In this document: positions 42,832 through 51,856 of the stretch, piece after piece | Position numbering within the stretch: position 1 is the stretch's first letter | How the letters are laid out: the number at the start of each line of letters is the position of its first letter | The notes under the pieces: generated by a model | The model's database searches: none | The model's input: only the letters and a program-made list of their open reading frames with translations | Told to the model about the DNA's origin: nothing | Translations under genes and position numbers: made by a program | Source: JAJTHC01 sp044348005 | GTDB taxonomy: Bacteria > Cyanobacteriota > Vampirovibrionia > Vampirovibrionales > JAJTHC01 | Assembly: GCA_044348005.1 (NCBI GenBank) | Contig: JBIKTR010000004.1 | Coordinates: 1 to 64,000 of the forward strand | Length of the DNA: 64,000 nucleotides | Reading direction: 5' to 3'

Positions 42832-43680
42832 TTAAAATTCGTGATTGTCGGCTTTAGGCTGTAACGGAGCGGATTGAATCACGGGTAATAAAGAAGCATT
42901 CGCGGTGTGACTGACGGCAAAATCCTTAAAGGCAGAAAGAATGTCAATAGGCACAGGGAATACGACCGTACTGGAGTTTTCTGTACTAATTTCAGCCAAG
43001 GTTTGCAGGTATCGCATTTGTAAGGCCATGGGGTAGCGTTCCATGAGTTGAGCCGCTTGACAAAGCTTTTCAGCGGCTTGAAACTCAGCGTCTGCCCCAA
43101 TGATTTTGGCTCGACGCTCACGCTCGGCTTCCGCTTGGCGAGCAATGGCTCGTTGCATATCCGCAGGCAATTCAACGTCTTTAATATCCACGTTGATGAC
43201 TTTTATGCCCCACGGTTCTGTTTGATCATCAATAATCACTTCCAACTGTTCAGAAATGGCTTTTCGGTTTGAAAGCACGCTGTCTAATTCAAACTGCCCG
43301 ATGATTGAACGCAAGATACTTTGTGCGGATTGACTGGTGGCATACGCATAGTTTTCAATCGAAACAACCGCCTTAACAGGATCCGCCACACGATAGTACA
43401 CCACAGCAGAAACCCGCGCAGTGATGTTGTCCTTCGTAATCACGTCTTGCGGAGCAACATCCAGCGTCACCGTGCGCATGTCCACTTTCACCATTTTGTC
43501 AAGCAAGGGAATCACAATGCCAATACCAGGCCCTAAAGGCCGCGGCTGTACTTTACCCAAGCGAAATACAACGCCCCGTTCATATTCATTAAAAATACGT
43601 AACCAACTAAACAAAATACGTAAAGCGGTTAAACCAATCACCACTTGCACGATTAAACCAATGATATTAAAGTCTTCCAT
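42832..43680 (-). CDS. Slipin / stomatin-like SPFH protein
   Basis: 282 residues from the ATG at 43680, chosen for GAAGGAGCG upstream (the frame runs to 43713). One N-terminal membrane helix (about 5-25), then the SPFH domain: NEYERGVVFRLGKVQPRPLG, VDMRTVTLDVAPQDVITKDN and AVVYYRVADPVKAVVSIENY, closing with the coiled coil QAEAERERRAKIIGADAEFQ. This family scaffolds membrane microdomains and usually pairs with an NfeD protease, which is absent here. The element at 43705 lies directly in its 5' leader. Confidence 0.92.
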   Translation of the reverse strand: MEDFNIIGLIVQVVIGLTALRILFSWLRIFNEYERGVVFRLGKVQPRPLGPGIGIVIPLLDKMVKVDMRTVTLDVAPQDVITKDNITARVSAVVYYRVADPVKAVVSIENYAYATSQSAQSILRSIIGQFELDSVLSNRKAISEQLEVIIDDQTEPWGIKVINVDIKDVELPADMQRAIARQAEAERERRAKIIGADAEFQAAEKLCQAAQLMERYPMALQMRYLQTLAEISTENSSTVVFPVPIDILSAFKDFAVSHTANASLLPVIQSAPLQPKADNHEF

Positions 43681-43704
43681 ATCTAGACGCTCCTTCTTCT
43701 TTGT

Positions 43705-43854
43705 TATAGCCATGTTTAGAGTGTCCTGTACAGTGTCTCTTCGTTGTCGCTACGATTCTCGATGTGCTTATGTACGTCTTTGTACACCTCACACATCTGC
43801 GAGTCTAGGCTCCTAAAATAGCCTACTGCACAGAAAACTCTAAACTTGGCTATA
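43705..43854 (+). repeat. Covarying palindromic element, copy B
   Basis: Outer arms TATAGCCATGTTTAGAG... (43705-43735) and ...CTCTAAACTTGGCTATA (43822-43854). Between them lie a hairpin TCGT/ACGA with 7-nt loop (43741-43755), an inner stem GATTCTCG (43754)/CGAGTC (43800) extended by ATGTG/CACAT, and TCTAGGCTCCTA (43804). The core matches copies A and C; the arms match copy D at 12776. It lies between slipin and bioB. Confidence 0.88.
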
Positions 43855-43914
43855 CATATCGATGCCCGCATTGTAGCAAATTAAATGAAATAAGTCTATC
43901 TTGTCTTTACGCGC

Positions 43915-44910
43915 CTACACGGCGGTGAGCTGAAGTTTGGTAAAGAGTTGAGCATCTCGACTGGCTTGGGGGTTCGGTGTTGTCAAGAGCGTTTCTCCAC
44001 TAAAAATGGAGTTCGCCCCTGCCAAGAAGCACAAGGCTTGCGCTTCATCACTTAACGTTAAACGCCCTGCTGAAAGCCTGACCTTGGCGTGTGGAAACAA
44101 AATACGCGTGGTGGCAATTAATCGCACCAATTCAAGCGGATCCACAGGGGGCTGATGTTCAAGGGGCGTGCCTTCAACGGCAACCAAGCAGTTAATGGGA
44201 ATCGATTCAGGCGGATGCTCCAACGCCATCAAGGCGGCGAGTAGTTCTAGGCGTTGATCTTCGCTTTCACCCATGCCTAAAATCCCGCCACAGCACACTT
44301 GTAACCCCGCACGACCCACCGCTTCAAGCGTCTGCAGACGGTCTTCATAGCTTCTGGTGCTAATGACTTCTTTGTAATAGTGAGGCGACGTGTCTAAATT
44401 GTGATTATACGCGGTCAGTCCAGCGTCTTTCAGGCGTTCGGCTTGCTTGGCGTCAATCATTCCCAAAGTCACACAAGCTTCTAGGCCTTCGGCTTTAACA
44501 GCTTTGACCATGTTTAACACGTGGGCAAAGGCTTCTTCGTTGGGGGGGGTGCGCCATGCAGCCCCCATGCAAAACCGACTGGCCCCATTGGCTTTGGCTT
44601 GGCTAACTTGGGATTGAATCTCTTCTAAACTGGGCAAGTCGTAGGTGTCCACCCCCGTGTTGTATCGAGAGGATTGTGGGCAGTACTTACAGTCTTCGGG
44701 GCATTTACCACTTTTAATGTTGGCGAGTGTCGCCAACTGCACTTCCCCCACCCGTTGATTCGCTTGATGCACATCGCCTGCTAGATAAAGGAGTTGCAAG
44801 AACGGTTGATGATAGATGGCTTGGATTTCAGCGAGTTTTTCGCTTGCCACGGCAATGGCTTTTTCGGTGAGCGGGGCAGAACTAGGGGAGCAGGTCGACA
44901 TAGAGGGCAT
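43915..44910 (-). CDS. bioB: Biotin synthase
   Basis: A radical-SAM enzyme inserting sulfur into dethiobiotin. The 331-residue protein has the iron-sulfur motif CPEDCKYCPQ (C70, C74, C77), the second-cluster residues around VCCGGILGMGES, and RLSAGRLTLSDEAQALCFLA. Length is normal. No other bio gene is adjacent. Confidence 0.95.
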   Translation of the reverse strand: MPSMSTCSPSSAPLTEKAIAVASEKLAEIQAIYHQPFLQLLYLAGDVHQANQRVGEVQLATLANIKSGKCPEDCKYCPQSSRYNTGVDTYDLPSLEEIQSQVSQAKANGASRFCMGAAWRTPPNEEAFAHVLNMVKAVKAEGLEACVTLGMIDAKQAERLKDAGLTAYNHNLDTSPHYYKEVISTRSYEDRLQTLEAVGRAGLQVCCGGILGMGESEDQRLELLAALMALEHPPESIPINCLVAVEGTPLEHQPPVDPLELVRLIATTRILFPHAKVRLSAGRLTLSDEAQALCFLAGANSIFSGETLLTTPNPQASRDAQLFTKLQLTAV

Positions 44911-44984
44911 CCTTGTGAGTTTGCGTGCATGCCATTTTATTATAGGTCAAACATAGCGGTTTAATGCAACTCATCTCAGAAGAG

Positions 44985-45728
44985 TTATCCCTTGTTTCGA
45001 GACGTTTGGTATTTTAAAGGCAAGGGCGGAAAAGGGAACGGATTTTGTCGCACAGGCGGAAACACCCCAAAGCCTTTAAAAAAGTTTTGTTCCCGCAGGC
45101 GTTCATTATAAGGTTGGGTTACAATGAACCCCCCACGATTAGGTAAGCCCGGATTCAGCGGAAATTGCGCAAGGGTTGGCTGACCCGCACCGTAAAACAG
45201 GCTAGAATACGGCTGAAAAGGGTTGGCTGGGGTATAAAAAGGCGCTAAATTACCGATCGCTGCAAAGTGAAGCGCTTCAGCGCCTACGGTGGGTAGGCTA
45301 GGAAAGGCGACGCCCGTGTTGGGGTTTTGTTCGAGTTGCACGGGGACTTTGACGTCTTGACCGTAGGTTGGGTTGTTGAGTATGTTGTAAAAGGTATCCA
45401 TGGGGACGCTGAGAAAATCAAAACTGCTGTTGGTCGCAGGGTTAAACAATTTACTAGGGAAGATTTGTTCCATCAATCCGGGGGCAAAGCTTGAACCCAT
45501 GTTGTCCACCACTTTGCCCATGACTTTGTGCAAGCGCTTGGGATCATAAAACGAACTATAGCTCAAGGTGCTGTTGCTCATGTCTAAGGCGGCGGCGTTA
45601 TAAACGGCAATGTCTTGTTGCCATTTGGGAAGGGCGGGATTGATTTTTGAAACAGCTTGGTTGAAGTCGTTGTCCAGCCCCGTCAGAGGGCCTAATTGAA
45701 TGCGAAACCCGTTGTTGAAGTTCACCAT
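44985..45728 (-). CDS. Hypothetical Pro/Asn/Phe-rich protein
   Basis: 247 residues, start supported by AAAAGGAGATA upstream of the ATG at 45728. No family recognised, no signal peptide, no membrane helix. The C-terminal half is rich in Pro, Phe, Asn and Gly (for example LAQFPLNPGLPNRGGF, FPPVRQNPFPFPPLPL), suggesting an unstructured tail. It lies between bioB and the J-domain gene on the same strand. Confidence 0.6.
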   Translation of the reverse strand: MVNFNNGFRIQLGPLTGLDNDFNQAVSKINPALPKWQQDIAVYNAAALDMSNSTLSYSSFYDPKRLHKVMGKVVDNMGSSFAPGLMEQIFPSKLFNPATNSSFDFLSVPMDTFYNILNNPTYGQDVKVPVQLEQNPNTGVAFPSLPTVGAEALHFAAIGNLAPFYTPANPFQPYSSLFYGAGQPTLAQFPLNPGLPNRGGFIVTQPYNERLREQNFFKGFGVFPPVRQNPFPFPPLPLKYQTSRNKG

Positions 45729-45836
45729 GCGCGTATCTCCTTTTATGAAGGAGCTTCGACCGTGGGCGGGGTGCAGTTGAACGCTTGTTACAACTTGTGA
45801 GAATCGACTTGTTTTGGATTACGTGTTTTATTTCAC

Positions 45837-46754
45837 TTAATTAAGGTGTTCCTGTAGTTTCGTATAAATATCACTTAATTCTACGAATTGTGTTGCAGTA
45901 CTGCTATCACCAGATGTGTCAGGATGTAACTTCATAGACAAATTACGATAAGCAGATTTTAACTCCGCTTTTGTTGGGTTTTCGCCTAAGGGAGTTATGC
46001 CATGTTGATTTGCCAAAGCATTAAAACCTTGAATCAGTGAAGTTTTGGGTGGAGGACCCCAAAAGGTGGTGTTGGCACCAGAAGCACCGCTGGTGGAAGA
46101 CTGCGAAGAGTAACGTGAATCCCTAGCTTCTCTAGCTTGCTTTTTTTGGGCTTGTTTTAACCGTTCTTCAAAATCCCGTTTCCATTGTGTATAAGCTTCC
46201 TCTCTTCTTTTAGCTTCAGCTTCAGCCTGTCTTCTCGCTTGAGTTGATGTTCCTCCTGAAGAATTTCCCCAAGGGTCTTGTTGAGGCTCATCCGTTGAAT
46301 AAGTTGTCCATGTCCTTGTTTTGCTGTAATGAGAAGAACCAGGTTTCTCGTTCCAGGCTTCTTCCCAAAGCTCTTCAACGGTTTTTTCGGCTTTTGCTTC
46401 TGCCTTTTTTCGCGCTTCTTCGGTTTTTCGCCGAAGTGCCGCTTCAGCCTTACGACGCGCTTTTTTGGCTTCGGCTTCCGCTAGTTTTTCAGCTTCTTCG
46501 GCTTCTTTTAAGACTTGCTTATGCGCTTTAAATCCCACAACGGCAAGCGTCCCAAGTAAAAGTACACTTAAGGCAACCGTAACGGGAACCACCCAAGACT
46601 GGGTTGGTTTGTTGATTTGTTTAGTGGTGGGGTGGGGTGGGGTGGGGTGGGATGGGTTGAGTTGAGTTGGCAACAAAGACTTTGCCGGCACAGGACTTTG
46701 CGCGGGCAAGTGCATTATTTTAGGCGGTGCTATTATTCCAGTAGACACAGACAC
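45837..46754 (-). CDS. Membrane-anchored J-domain protein
   Basis: A Pro-rich N-terminus, one membrane helix (SWVVPVTVALSVLLLGTLAV), a long Ala/Glu/Lys coiled coil (EEAEKLAEAEAKKARRKAEA...), a Ser/Gly linker, and a C-terminal J domain with the HPD motif in LKSAYRNLSMKLHPDTSGDS. J domains stimulate DnaK; a class III co-chaperone at the membrane is likely. The frame extends to 46898, but GTG at 46754 has AAAGG 7 nt upstream; ATG at 46715 is an alternative. The Pro-rich leader is encoded by a (CCCCA)n pentanucleotide repeat (46629-46656), whose copy number would change the frame. Confidence 0.75.
   Translation of the reverse strand: MSVSTGIIAPPKIMHLPAQSPVPAKSLLPTQLNPSHPTPPHPTTKQINKPTQSWVVPVTVALSVLLLGTLAVVGFKAHKQVLKEAEEAEKLAEAEAKKARRKAEAALRRKTEEARKKAEAKAEKTVEELWEEAWNEKPGSSHYSKTRTWTTYSTDEPQQDPWGNSSGGTSTQARRQAEAEAKRREEAYTQWKRDFEERLKQAQKKQAREARDSRYSSQSSTSGASGANTTFWGPPPKTSLIQGFNALANQHGITPLGENPTKAELKSAYRNLSMKLHPDTSGDSSTATQFVELSDIYTKLQEHLN
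46629..46656 (+). repeat. GGGGT pentanucleotide repeat / G-quadruplex motif
   Basis: Plus strand: four GGGG runs separated by single T, then two GGG runs. It is inside the J-domain coding sequence near its 5' end, on the non-template strand for that gene's opposite direction. A five-base unit is out of phase with codons. Confidence 0.85.
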
Positions 46755-47009
46755 GACAGAACCTTTCACATGCCTTTTACGGCATTGACATCTAATTAAT
46801 AGCACAAAAACAACGTCAAGCCTTTTTTGTGCGGGGTCGATTAAAGGTAAAGGTCTCAAGTGTTCCCTGTGTGTTTTGTAACGTTTTATTAAAAACAAGG
46901 TAAAAATGTAAAAAAGCGTTTTTCAATAGGGCTTGACGTGCTTATATAGAAGGGTATCTTTGATTTTTGCGATTCAACCTTATTGTAGGCTATAAAAGGA
47001 ATCATTTTA

Positions 47010-47219
47010 ATGCGTCTCTCATCTTCCGCACCTTTTACCCCCCCCCCCGCTACACAAGTAGTAAATAATAACACTCAACGCAGTGGAACGGCTCCTTTGT
47101 TAGGATGGCTTTCATGGGTATCGACGAGGTCTGCTCAACAAGAAGCTCTTACAGATTCTAGAACATTACGCGCTTTACGAACATTTTTTCAAGCGGTGCG
47201 AAACAACCTAAAACCCTAG
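47010..47219 (+). CDS. Small hypothetical protein (69 aa)
   Basis: Starts MRLSSSAPFTPPPATQ with AAAAGGA 9 nt upstream of the ATG, and a promoter-like TTGACG...TATCTT upstream (near 46933-46960). The protein is polar with a short hydrophobic patch (LLGWLSWVS) and a basic C-terminus. The PPP is encoded within a run of eleven C (47038-47048). Its first residues resemble those of the acyltransferase at 63115 (MRLSSSVP). Function unknown. Confidence 0.55.
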   Translation: MRLSSSAPFTPPPATQVVNNNTQRSGTAPLLGWLSWVSTRSAQQEALTDSRTLRALRTFFQAVRNNLKP

Positions 47220-47328
47220 ACACAAACAAACGGCCCCAGCGATCCTAAAAGGTGCGCAGAGGCCGTTGGTGCATCGTGAGGGCGTCGTCGTTGTCGCCCC
47301 CCGCTTAGACTGTCTGTATTTAGTGGGC

Positions 47329-47673
47329 TTATCCTCGGTTTTGACTTCCTTGTCCACCTGGGTTATTTCCACCAAATGAACTACCCCCACCAGAAGAGCT
47401 TGTGCTTAAAAAAGACGTAGGCGCTGATGCACTAAAAATCGATGTATTAGTAGCTTGCACGGGGCTAAGTCCTGAATAAAGGCTGGTTTGAGTAGGGCTA
47501 AAAGTTGAAGCCACCGCTGCTAAGGTCGAAGGCGATGGAGAATATGCAGGCTGTGAAAAAAGAGAGGCTTGTCGTTCTAATGCTCGTGTATCTTGTAGAA
47601 CTTGATTGCTCTGACCACTTGGGTAAGCAGTAAAGCCACTAATTGAAGTCGCTGGATTAAACAAAAATGTCAT
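47329..47673 (-). CDS. Hypothetical Ser/Gly-rich small protein
   Basis: 114 residues: MTFLFNPATSISGFTAYP followed by Ser/Thr/Ala-rich sequence and a Gly/Asn/Gln-rich end (SSGGGSSFGGNNPGGQG). No signal peptide or fold recognised; low complexity. A weak AGGA lies 11 nt upstream of the ATG. Coding status is probable rather than certain. Confidence 0.45.
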   Translation of the reverse strand: MTFLFNPATSISGFTAYPSGQSNQVLQDTRALERQASLFSQPAYSPSPSTLAAVASTFSPTQTSLYSGLSPVQATNTSIFSASAPTSFLSTSSSGGGSSFGGNNPGGQGSQNRG

Positions 47674-47801
47674 AATATGGATGTCCTATGTGTGTGGGTG
47701 ATGTGCCTAAACTCTATCTTTACGGCAGCGACCGAAGGAAGCCGTCCGTATTAGTATTAAGGATTTTAAAAACAAACATTGTGCCAGTTGTAACAAAACT
47801 G

Positions 47802-48110
47802 TTACAACGCAAACAGCGGAGGAATCACTCCCTTATGCACCGTCACCCTTTCCCACACGCCAAAACGTACATACGCTTCGGCGTCTAAATAGGTTTGCAC
47901 CGCTTGGTAAGCGTCTGCTTCAAGCACCACCAACGAACCGATGGCCGCTGTGCCAGCGTCGTTTTGCAACGCCACTGCAAGCTTTACCAAGCCCGCATTT
48001 TTCGCCACCTGCAACGCCACGAGATGTTCAGGGCGGGCGTTCAGCCTGCGTTGAGGGGCGTCGGTGTCGGTGGCGTCGTACGCAATCACCACATAGGTTT
48101 CTTTGGGCAT
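47802..48110 (-). CDS. YciI-like (YCII-related) protein
   Basis: 102 residues from the ATG at 48110 (MPKETYVVIAYDATDTD), with AAGGA 9 nt upstream; the longer frame overlaps hemN. Family landmarks: RRLNARPEHLVALQ, AVALQNDAGTAAIGSLVVLE and AEAYVRFGVWERVTVHKGV. YCII proteins are ferredoxin-like small enzymes of largely unknown activity. It begins 13 nt after the hemN stop, so it is the distal gene of a hemN operon. Confidence 0.82.
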   Translation of the reverse strand: MPKETYVVIAYDATDTDAPQRRLNARPEHLVALQVAKNAGLVKLAVALQNDAGTAAIGSLVVLEADAYQAVQTYLDAEAYVRFGVWERVTVHKGVIPPLFAL

Positions 48111-48123
48111 GGGGTAAGCGTCC

Positions 48124-49551
48124 TTATAAGGTTTTACTGAACAACGGTTTCTGCGTTCCTGCGATCTGCCCGTGCAAGTAAGCGTCAAAGGGCATGGCAA
48201 TGTTTCGACTAAAAATACGCCCCAAGGGACTAAACTCAATGCGACGGTGTTTAATCGTCAACAAACCGTCGGCTTCTAAAGGCTTTAGGGCGTTAAGGGC
48301 TTCGGCGAAATGGGTTTCAAAGTGAATGCCAAACCGCGCGTCGATGCTCGCAAAATCCAAGCGGTTTTGACACATCAGTTGCATAATCACCGCTTGACGT
48401 AATAAATCATCGTCACTCAAGGCATAGCCCCGCCATGTGGGGAGCGTCCCCGAGCTGATCGCCGCTTCATACTGCGACAATTTCTTGACGTTTTGGCTAT
48501 AATGCCCCTTCCAACTGCTAATGGCACTTAGGCCCAAGCCCACCAGTTCCGCTTGGCCAGCGCGCACGGTGTAGCCCATAAAATTACGATGCAAACTGTC
48601 TTCTTCCCACGCACGAGCCATTTCATCATCGGGCTTGGCGTAGTGATCCATGCCGATGTAGACGTAACCGGCTTCTAAAAATTGCTTGGTGGCTTGGCGA
48701 AAAATGGCGTATTTTTCGGTGCCTTTGGGCATCGCCTCTTGATTCATGTAGCTTTGCCATGGGGCCATCCACGGCACGTGGGCATAATTGTAAACGGCCA
48801 GCCTGTCAGGATTTAAACGAATAATGGTGGCCACCGTTTCATAAAAGCTTTGCGCGCTTTGATGAGGCAACCCGTAGATGAGATCCACATTCACGCCTTC
48901 AAAGCCCACGGCACGCGCCGATTCAATCAGCGCTTGGGTTTCTTCCACCGATTGCACACGGGCAATGGCGGCTTGCACGGTGGGGTCAACATCTTGCACG
49001 CCCAGGGAAATGCGATTAAACCCGAGTTGAGCCAAGGTGCTTAGGTGTTCGGCGGTGGTCACACGAGGGTCGGCTTCTAGGCTAATTTCAGCGTCGGGGT
49101 GGAAGGTGAAATGCTGGTTGATTTTGCGCCACAAGCGTTCAAGCTGTTGGGGGCTTAGGTAGGTGGGGGTGCCTCCGCCCAAGTGAAACTGCATGACGGG
49201 GCGGGAAAGTTCTAGGTGAGGCACCAGTAACTCAATTTCTTGAAACAGGAGTTCGAGATATTTTTCAGCATGTTGGGTTTGCTTGGTAATCACCACATTA
49301 CAGGCGCAAAAATGGCAACGACTTTCACAAAACGGCAGGTGAATATACAGCGAATACGGCAAAGCAGGGTGCTGATGCACAGGAGCATTCAAGCGTTCAA
49401 GCAGGGCAGGGGCGTTGAAGGCGTCTTGCCAGACGGGGGCGGTGGGGTAGCTGGTGTAACGGGGCCCTGAAAGATTGTAGCGTTCAAGCAAGGCGTCTTC
49501 AACGCCCGTGTGTTGAAGAAAGAGTTCATTAAAGGCGAGTTGTCGGGTCAT
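48124..49551 (-). CDS. hemN: Oxygen-independent coproporphyrinogen III dehydrogenase
   Basis: A radical-SAM enzyme of haem synthesis that works without oxygen. The 475-residue protein carries C75, C79, C82 in YIHLPFCESRCHFCACNVV, an N-terminal RYTSYPTAPVW segment, and the LHRNFMGYTVRAGQAELVGL region characteristic of true HemN rather than HemW. Length fits HemN (about 455-480). A -10-like TATACT on the minus strand lies near 49600. Confidence 0.94.
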   Translation of the reverse strand: MTRQLAFNELFLQHTGVEDALLERYNLSGPRYTSYPTAPVWQDAFNAPALLERLNAPVHQHPALPYSLYIHLPFCESRCHFCACNVVITKQTQHAEKYLELLFQEIELLVPHLELSRPVMQFHLGGGTPTYLSPQQLERLWRKINQHFTFHPDAEISLEADPRVTTAEHLSTLAQLGFNRISLGVQDVDPTVQAAIARVQSVEETQALIESARAVGFEGVNVDLIYGLPHQSAQSFYETVATIIRLNPDRLAVYNYAHVPWMAPWQSYMNQEAMPKGTEKYAIFRQATKQFLEAGYVYIGMDHYAKPDDEMARAWEEDSLHRNFMGYTVRAGQAELVGLGLSAISSWKGHYSQNVKKLSQYEAAISSGTLPTWRGYALSDDDLLRQAVIMQLMCQNRLDFASIDARFGIHFETHFAEALNALKPLEADGLLTIKHRRIEFSPLGRIFSRNIAMPFDAYLHGQIAGTQKPLFSKTL

Positions 49552-49866
49552 GGGTGTTCCTTAAGGGGGGGGCAAGTAAACGGTTCGCCCTAATGCAGTA
49601 TACCCAAAACCCCCTTAAAATGAAAAGGGGGGCTAAGCACTTAGTATTTGTTGGAATCTCCACATTTCTACACGTTTTAATGCAATAACCCCTTTCTGTT
49701 CATGTTTGGGGCGTTGAATCCTGTGTAAAACACTAAAAATAAGCTAAAAATATCAAGGGCTTTGGTTTTGTGTGGGGGTGTTGACAGCAGGAATACTTTG
49801 TCTTAAACTTTAGAGTGAAACGCTTTTTTATTTCTCTCCTCCTACTCAACTATAAAGGTATGATTT
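49552..49866. other. Intergenic region hemN / 49867
   Basis: Divergent spacer. It contains a hairpin CCCCCTT...AAGGGGG (about 49609-49632) near the hemN promoter and, further on, the promoter at 49781. No gene seen. Confidence 0.5.
49781..49809 (+). promoter_or_regulatory. Promoter of the 49867 gene
   Basis: -35 TTGACA (49781-49786), 17-nt spacer, -10 TAAACT (49804-49809). Confidence 0.7.
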
Positions 49867-50421
49867 ATGCACCTCACTTTCTCTCCCTCACGCCCTTCGA
49901 TCTCTTTCGCGACCCTTCAGCCCAGCCTTACCCCACCAAACACCAAAACGAATAGTCCCGTGAAGCAGGCTTCACTGCAACGTCAGGGGTTTACTGTTGA
50001 ACAATTGCGACTTTCATCTGAAAAACTCGTAGAAGCAATAAACCCAAATGACTTAGAAACATTAACTCGGCTAAGAAATGAAGTTGAAGCGAATCTGTTT
50101 TTTCTAAGCCCATATTTTAGAAGTAAACTGACTCAACTTCTGCAAGAAACCCTTCAAGCACAGAAAAGAAATCAAAACATTTGGACTATCTTTTGGAACT
50201 CTTTCACTACAATTTTTGAAGGCCTAGACTTCCCTAATTCCAATGTCACAAACCCTAATTACGTCAAAAATCAGGTAAAGACTGTCTTTGAAAGTTTAGC
50301 GGAAGCCAAATTTCAACTTCCACCTGATGAGGGGCTAAATCAGTTGCATAGCCTTTGGACTAAACTCTTACGTCTGATTGACAATAAAATCACTCAGATT
50401 AACTCTGCCGCTTCTACCTAG
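49867..50421 (+). CDS. Hypothetical protein, paralogue of the 11456 gene
   Basis: 184 residues beginning MHLTFSPSRPSISF. After a Pro/Thr-rich leader comes SLQRQGFTVEQLRLSSEKLV, matching the protein encoded at 11456-12124, then charged helices. No signal or membrane helix. It has a good promoter 58 nt upstream and AAAGG before the ATG. It precedes trmFO by 61 nt. Function unknown. Confidence 0.6.
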   Translation: MHLTFSPSRPSISFATLQPSLTPPNTKTNSPVKQASLQRQGFTVEQLRLSSEKLVEAINPNDLETLTRLRNEVEANLFFLSPYFRSKLTQLLQETLQAQKRNQNIWTIFWNSFTTIFEGLDFPNSNVTNPNYVKNQVKTVFESLAEAKFQLPPDEGLNQLHSLWTKLLRLIDNKITQINSAAST

Positions 50422-50482
50422 ACTTACGTGCGTTTGTGCTACAGTAATGCCTGTACCCCCTTCAAGAAAGGAATCCCCACGC

Positions 50483-51844
50483 ATGACGCACGAAGTCTCC
50501 ATCATCGGCGCTGGTTTGGCTGGCACAGAAGCCGCCTTACAGCTGGCTAATCAAGGCGTTCAAGTTCGCTTGCATGATTTAAAACCCACGCAACGCTCAC
50601 CCGCGCACCATAGCAATAATTTGGCGGAAATTGTCTGTTCCAACAGTTTTGGTTCCATGGGCGAAAGTGCCAGCGGTTTACTCAAGCTCGAACTAAGACG
50701 CTTGGGTGCGCAATTGATTGAAATCGCCACCGCGTGTGCGGTGCCAGCCGGCCAAGCCCTCGCGGTGGATCGTGAACGCTTTGCCGAATGCGTCACCCAG
50801 CGAATTCATCAACACCCTAACATTACCTTTGTCTCGGGAGATGTCACCGAAATCCCTAGCGATACGCCCTACACGCTGATTGCCACGGGGCCGTTGACGT
50901 CTGAAGGCTTAACCGCCAGCTTGGGGCGCCTGCTGAACCGGCAAAACCTCTACTTTTTTGACGCGGCGGCCCCCATCCTCACCCAAGAATCCATCAATAT
51001 GGCCATTGCCTTTAAGGCGGATCGTTATAATAAAACACACGCTGAAGCGGCGTCTTACATTAACTGCCCCATGAATAAGGAGGAATACGAACGGCTCATT
51101 GCCTTTATCAATCAGGCCGAACGCACGGAAATGAAGGCCTTTGAAGAAGAAGCCATGCAAAAAACCAAGTTCTTTGAAAGTTGCATGCCCATTGAAGAAT
51201 TGGCGCGTCGTGGGGTAGAAACCCCCCGCTTTGGCCCGATGAAACCTGTTGGGCTTGATGATCCTCGCACGGGGCGCTGGCCTTATGCCGTGGTGCAACT
51301 CCGGCAGGACAACGCCAGTGGAACACTTTACAACATGGTGGGCTTTCAAACCAACCTCAAGTGGGGTGCCCAAAAAGAAATGATTCAGCTCATTCCGGGG
51401 CTAGAATCGGCCGATGTGGTTCGTTACGGGGTCATGCACCGCAACACCTTCTTACATAGCCCTGAAATCCTTTGCCCCACCTTACAAATGAAACAGCATC
51501 CGCATATTTTGGTGGCGGGGCAGTTGACAGGCACCGAAGGGTATACGGAAAGTGTCGCCACAGGGCTGGTGGCGGGTTTAACTATTGCACGTCTCTTAAA
51601 AGGGCAAGCCCCGCTACGCCTGCCTGCTGAAACGATGATTGGGGCCTTGTTGCAGTACATCACCCGTGAAGAAGCCATTGGCCAAGCCTTTCAGCCGATC
51701 AACAGTAATTGGGGCATTTTACCCGCGTGGGAAGAACGCCTGAAAGACAAAAAAGAACGTGCCAAGCGGCACATCACCCGAAGCCTCAGTGCTTTAGAAG
51801 CCTTTTTGGCCCAAGAATCGCTTGAGCTGGCAAGAAACGTTTAA
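50483..51844 (+). CDS. trmFO: Methylenetetrahydrofolate-tRNA-(uracil-54-C5)-methyltransferase
   Basis: A folate/FAD-dependent enzyme making ribothymidine 54 in tRNA. From the ATG at 50483 (MTHEVSIIGAGLAGTEAALQ; AAAGGA upstream) it has 453 residues. Landmarks: the FAD-binding GAGLAGTEAA, EIVCSNSFGSMGESASGLLK with the conserved Cys, and QLTGTEGYTESVATGLVAG. Full length. Runs into rlmH after 12 nt, forming a two-gene RNA-modification unit. Confidence 0.95.
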   Translation: MTHEVSIIGAGLAGTEAALQLANQGVQVRLHDLKPTQRSPAHHSNNLAEIVCSNSFGSMGESASGLLKLELRRLGAQLIEIATACAVPAGQALAVDRERFAECVTQRIHQHPNITFVSGDVTEIPSDTPYTLIATGPLTSEGLTASLGRLLNRQNLYFFDAAAPILTQESINMAIAFKADRYNKTHAEAASYINCPMNKEEYERLIAFINQAERTEMKAFEEEAMQKTKFFESCMPIEELARRGVETPRFGPMKPVGLDDPRTGRWPYAVVQLRQDNASGTLYNMVGFQTNLKWGAQKEMIQLIPGLESADVVRYGVMHRNTFLHSPEILCPTLQMKQHPHILVAGQLTGTEGYTESVATGLVAGLTIARLLKGQAPLRLPAETMIGALLQYITREEAIGQAFQPINSNWGILPAWEERLKDKKERAKRHITRSLSALEAFLAQESLELARNV

Positions 51845-51856
51845 TCAGGGAATCCT

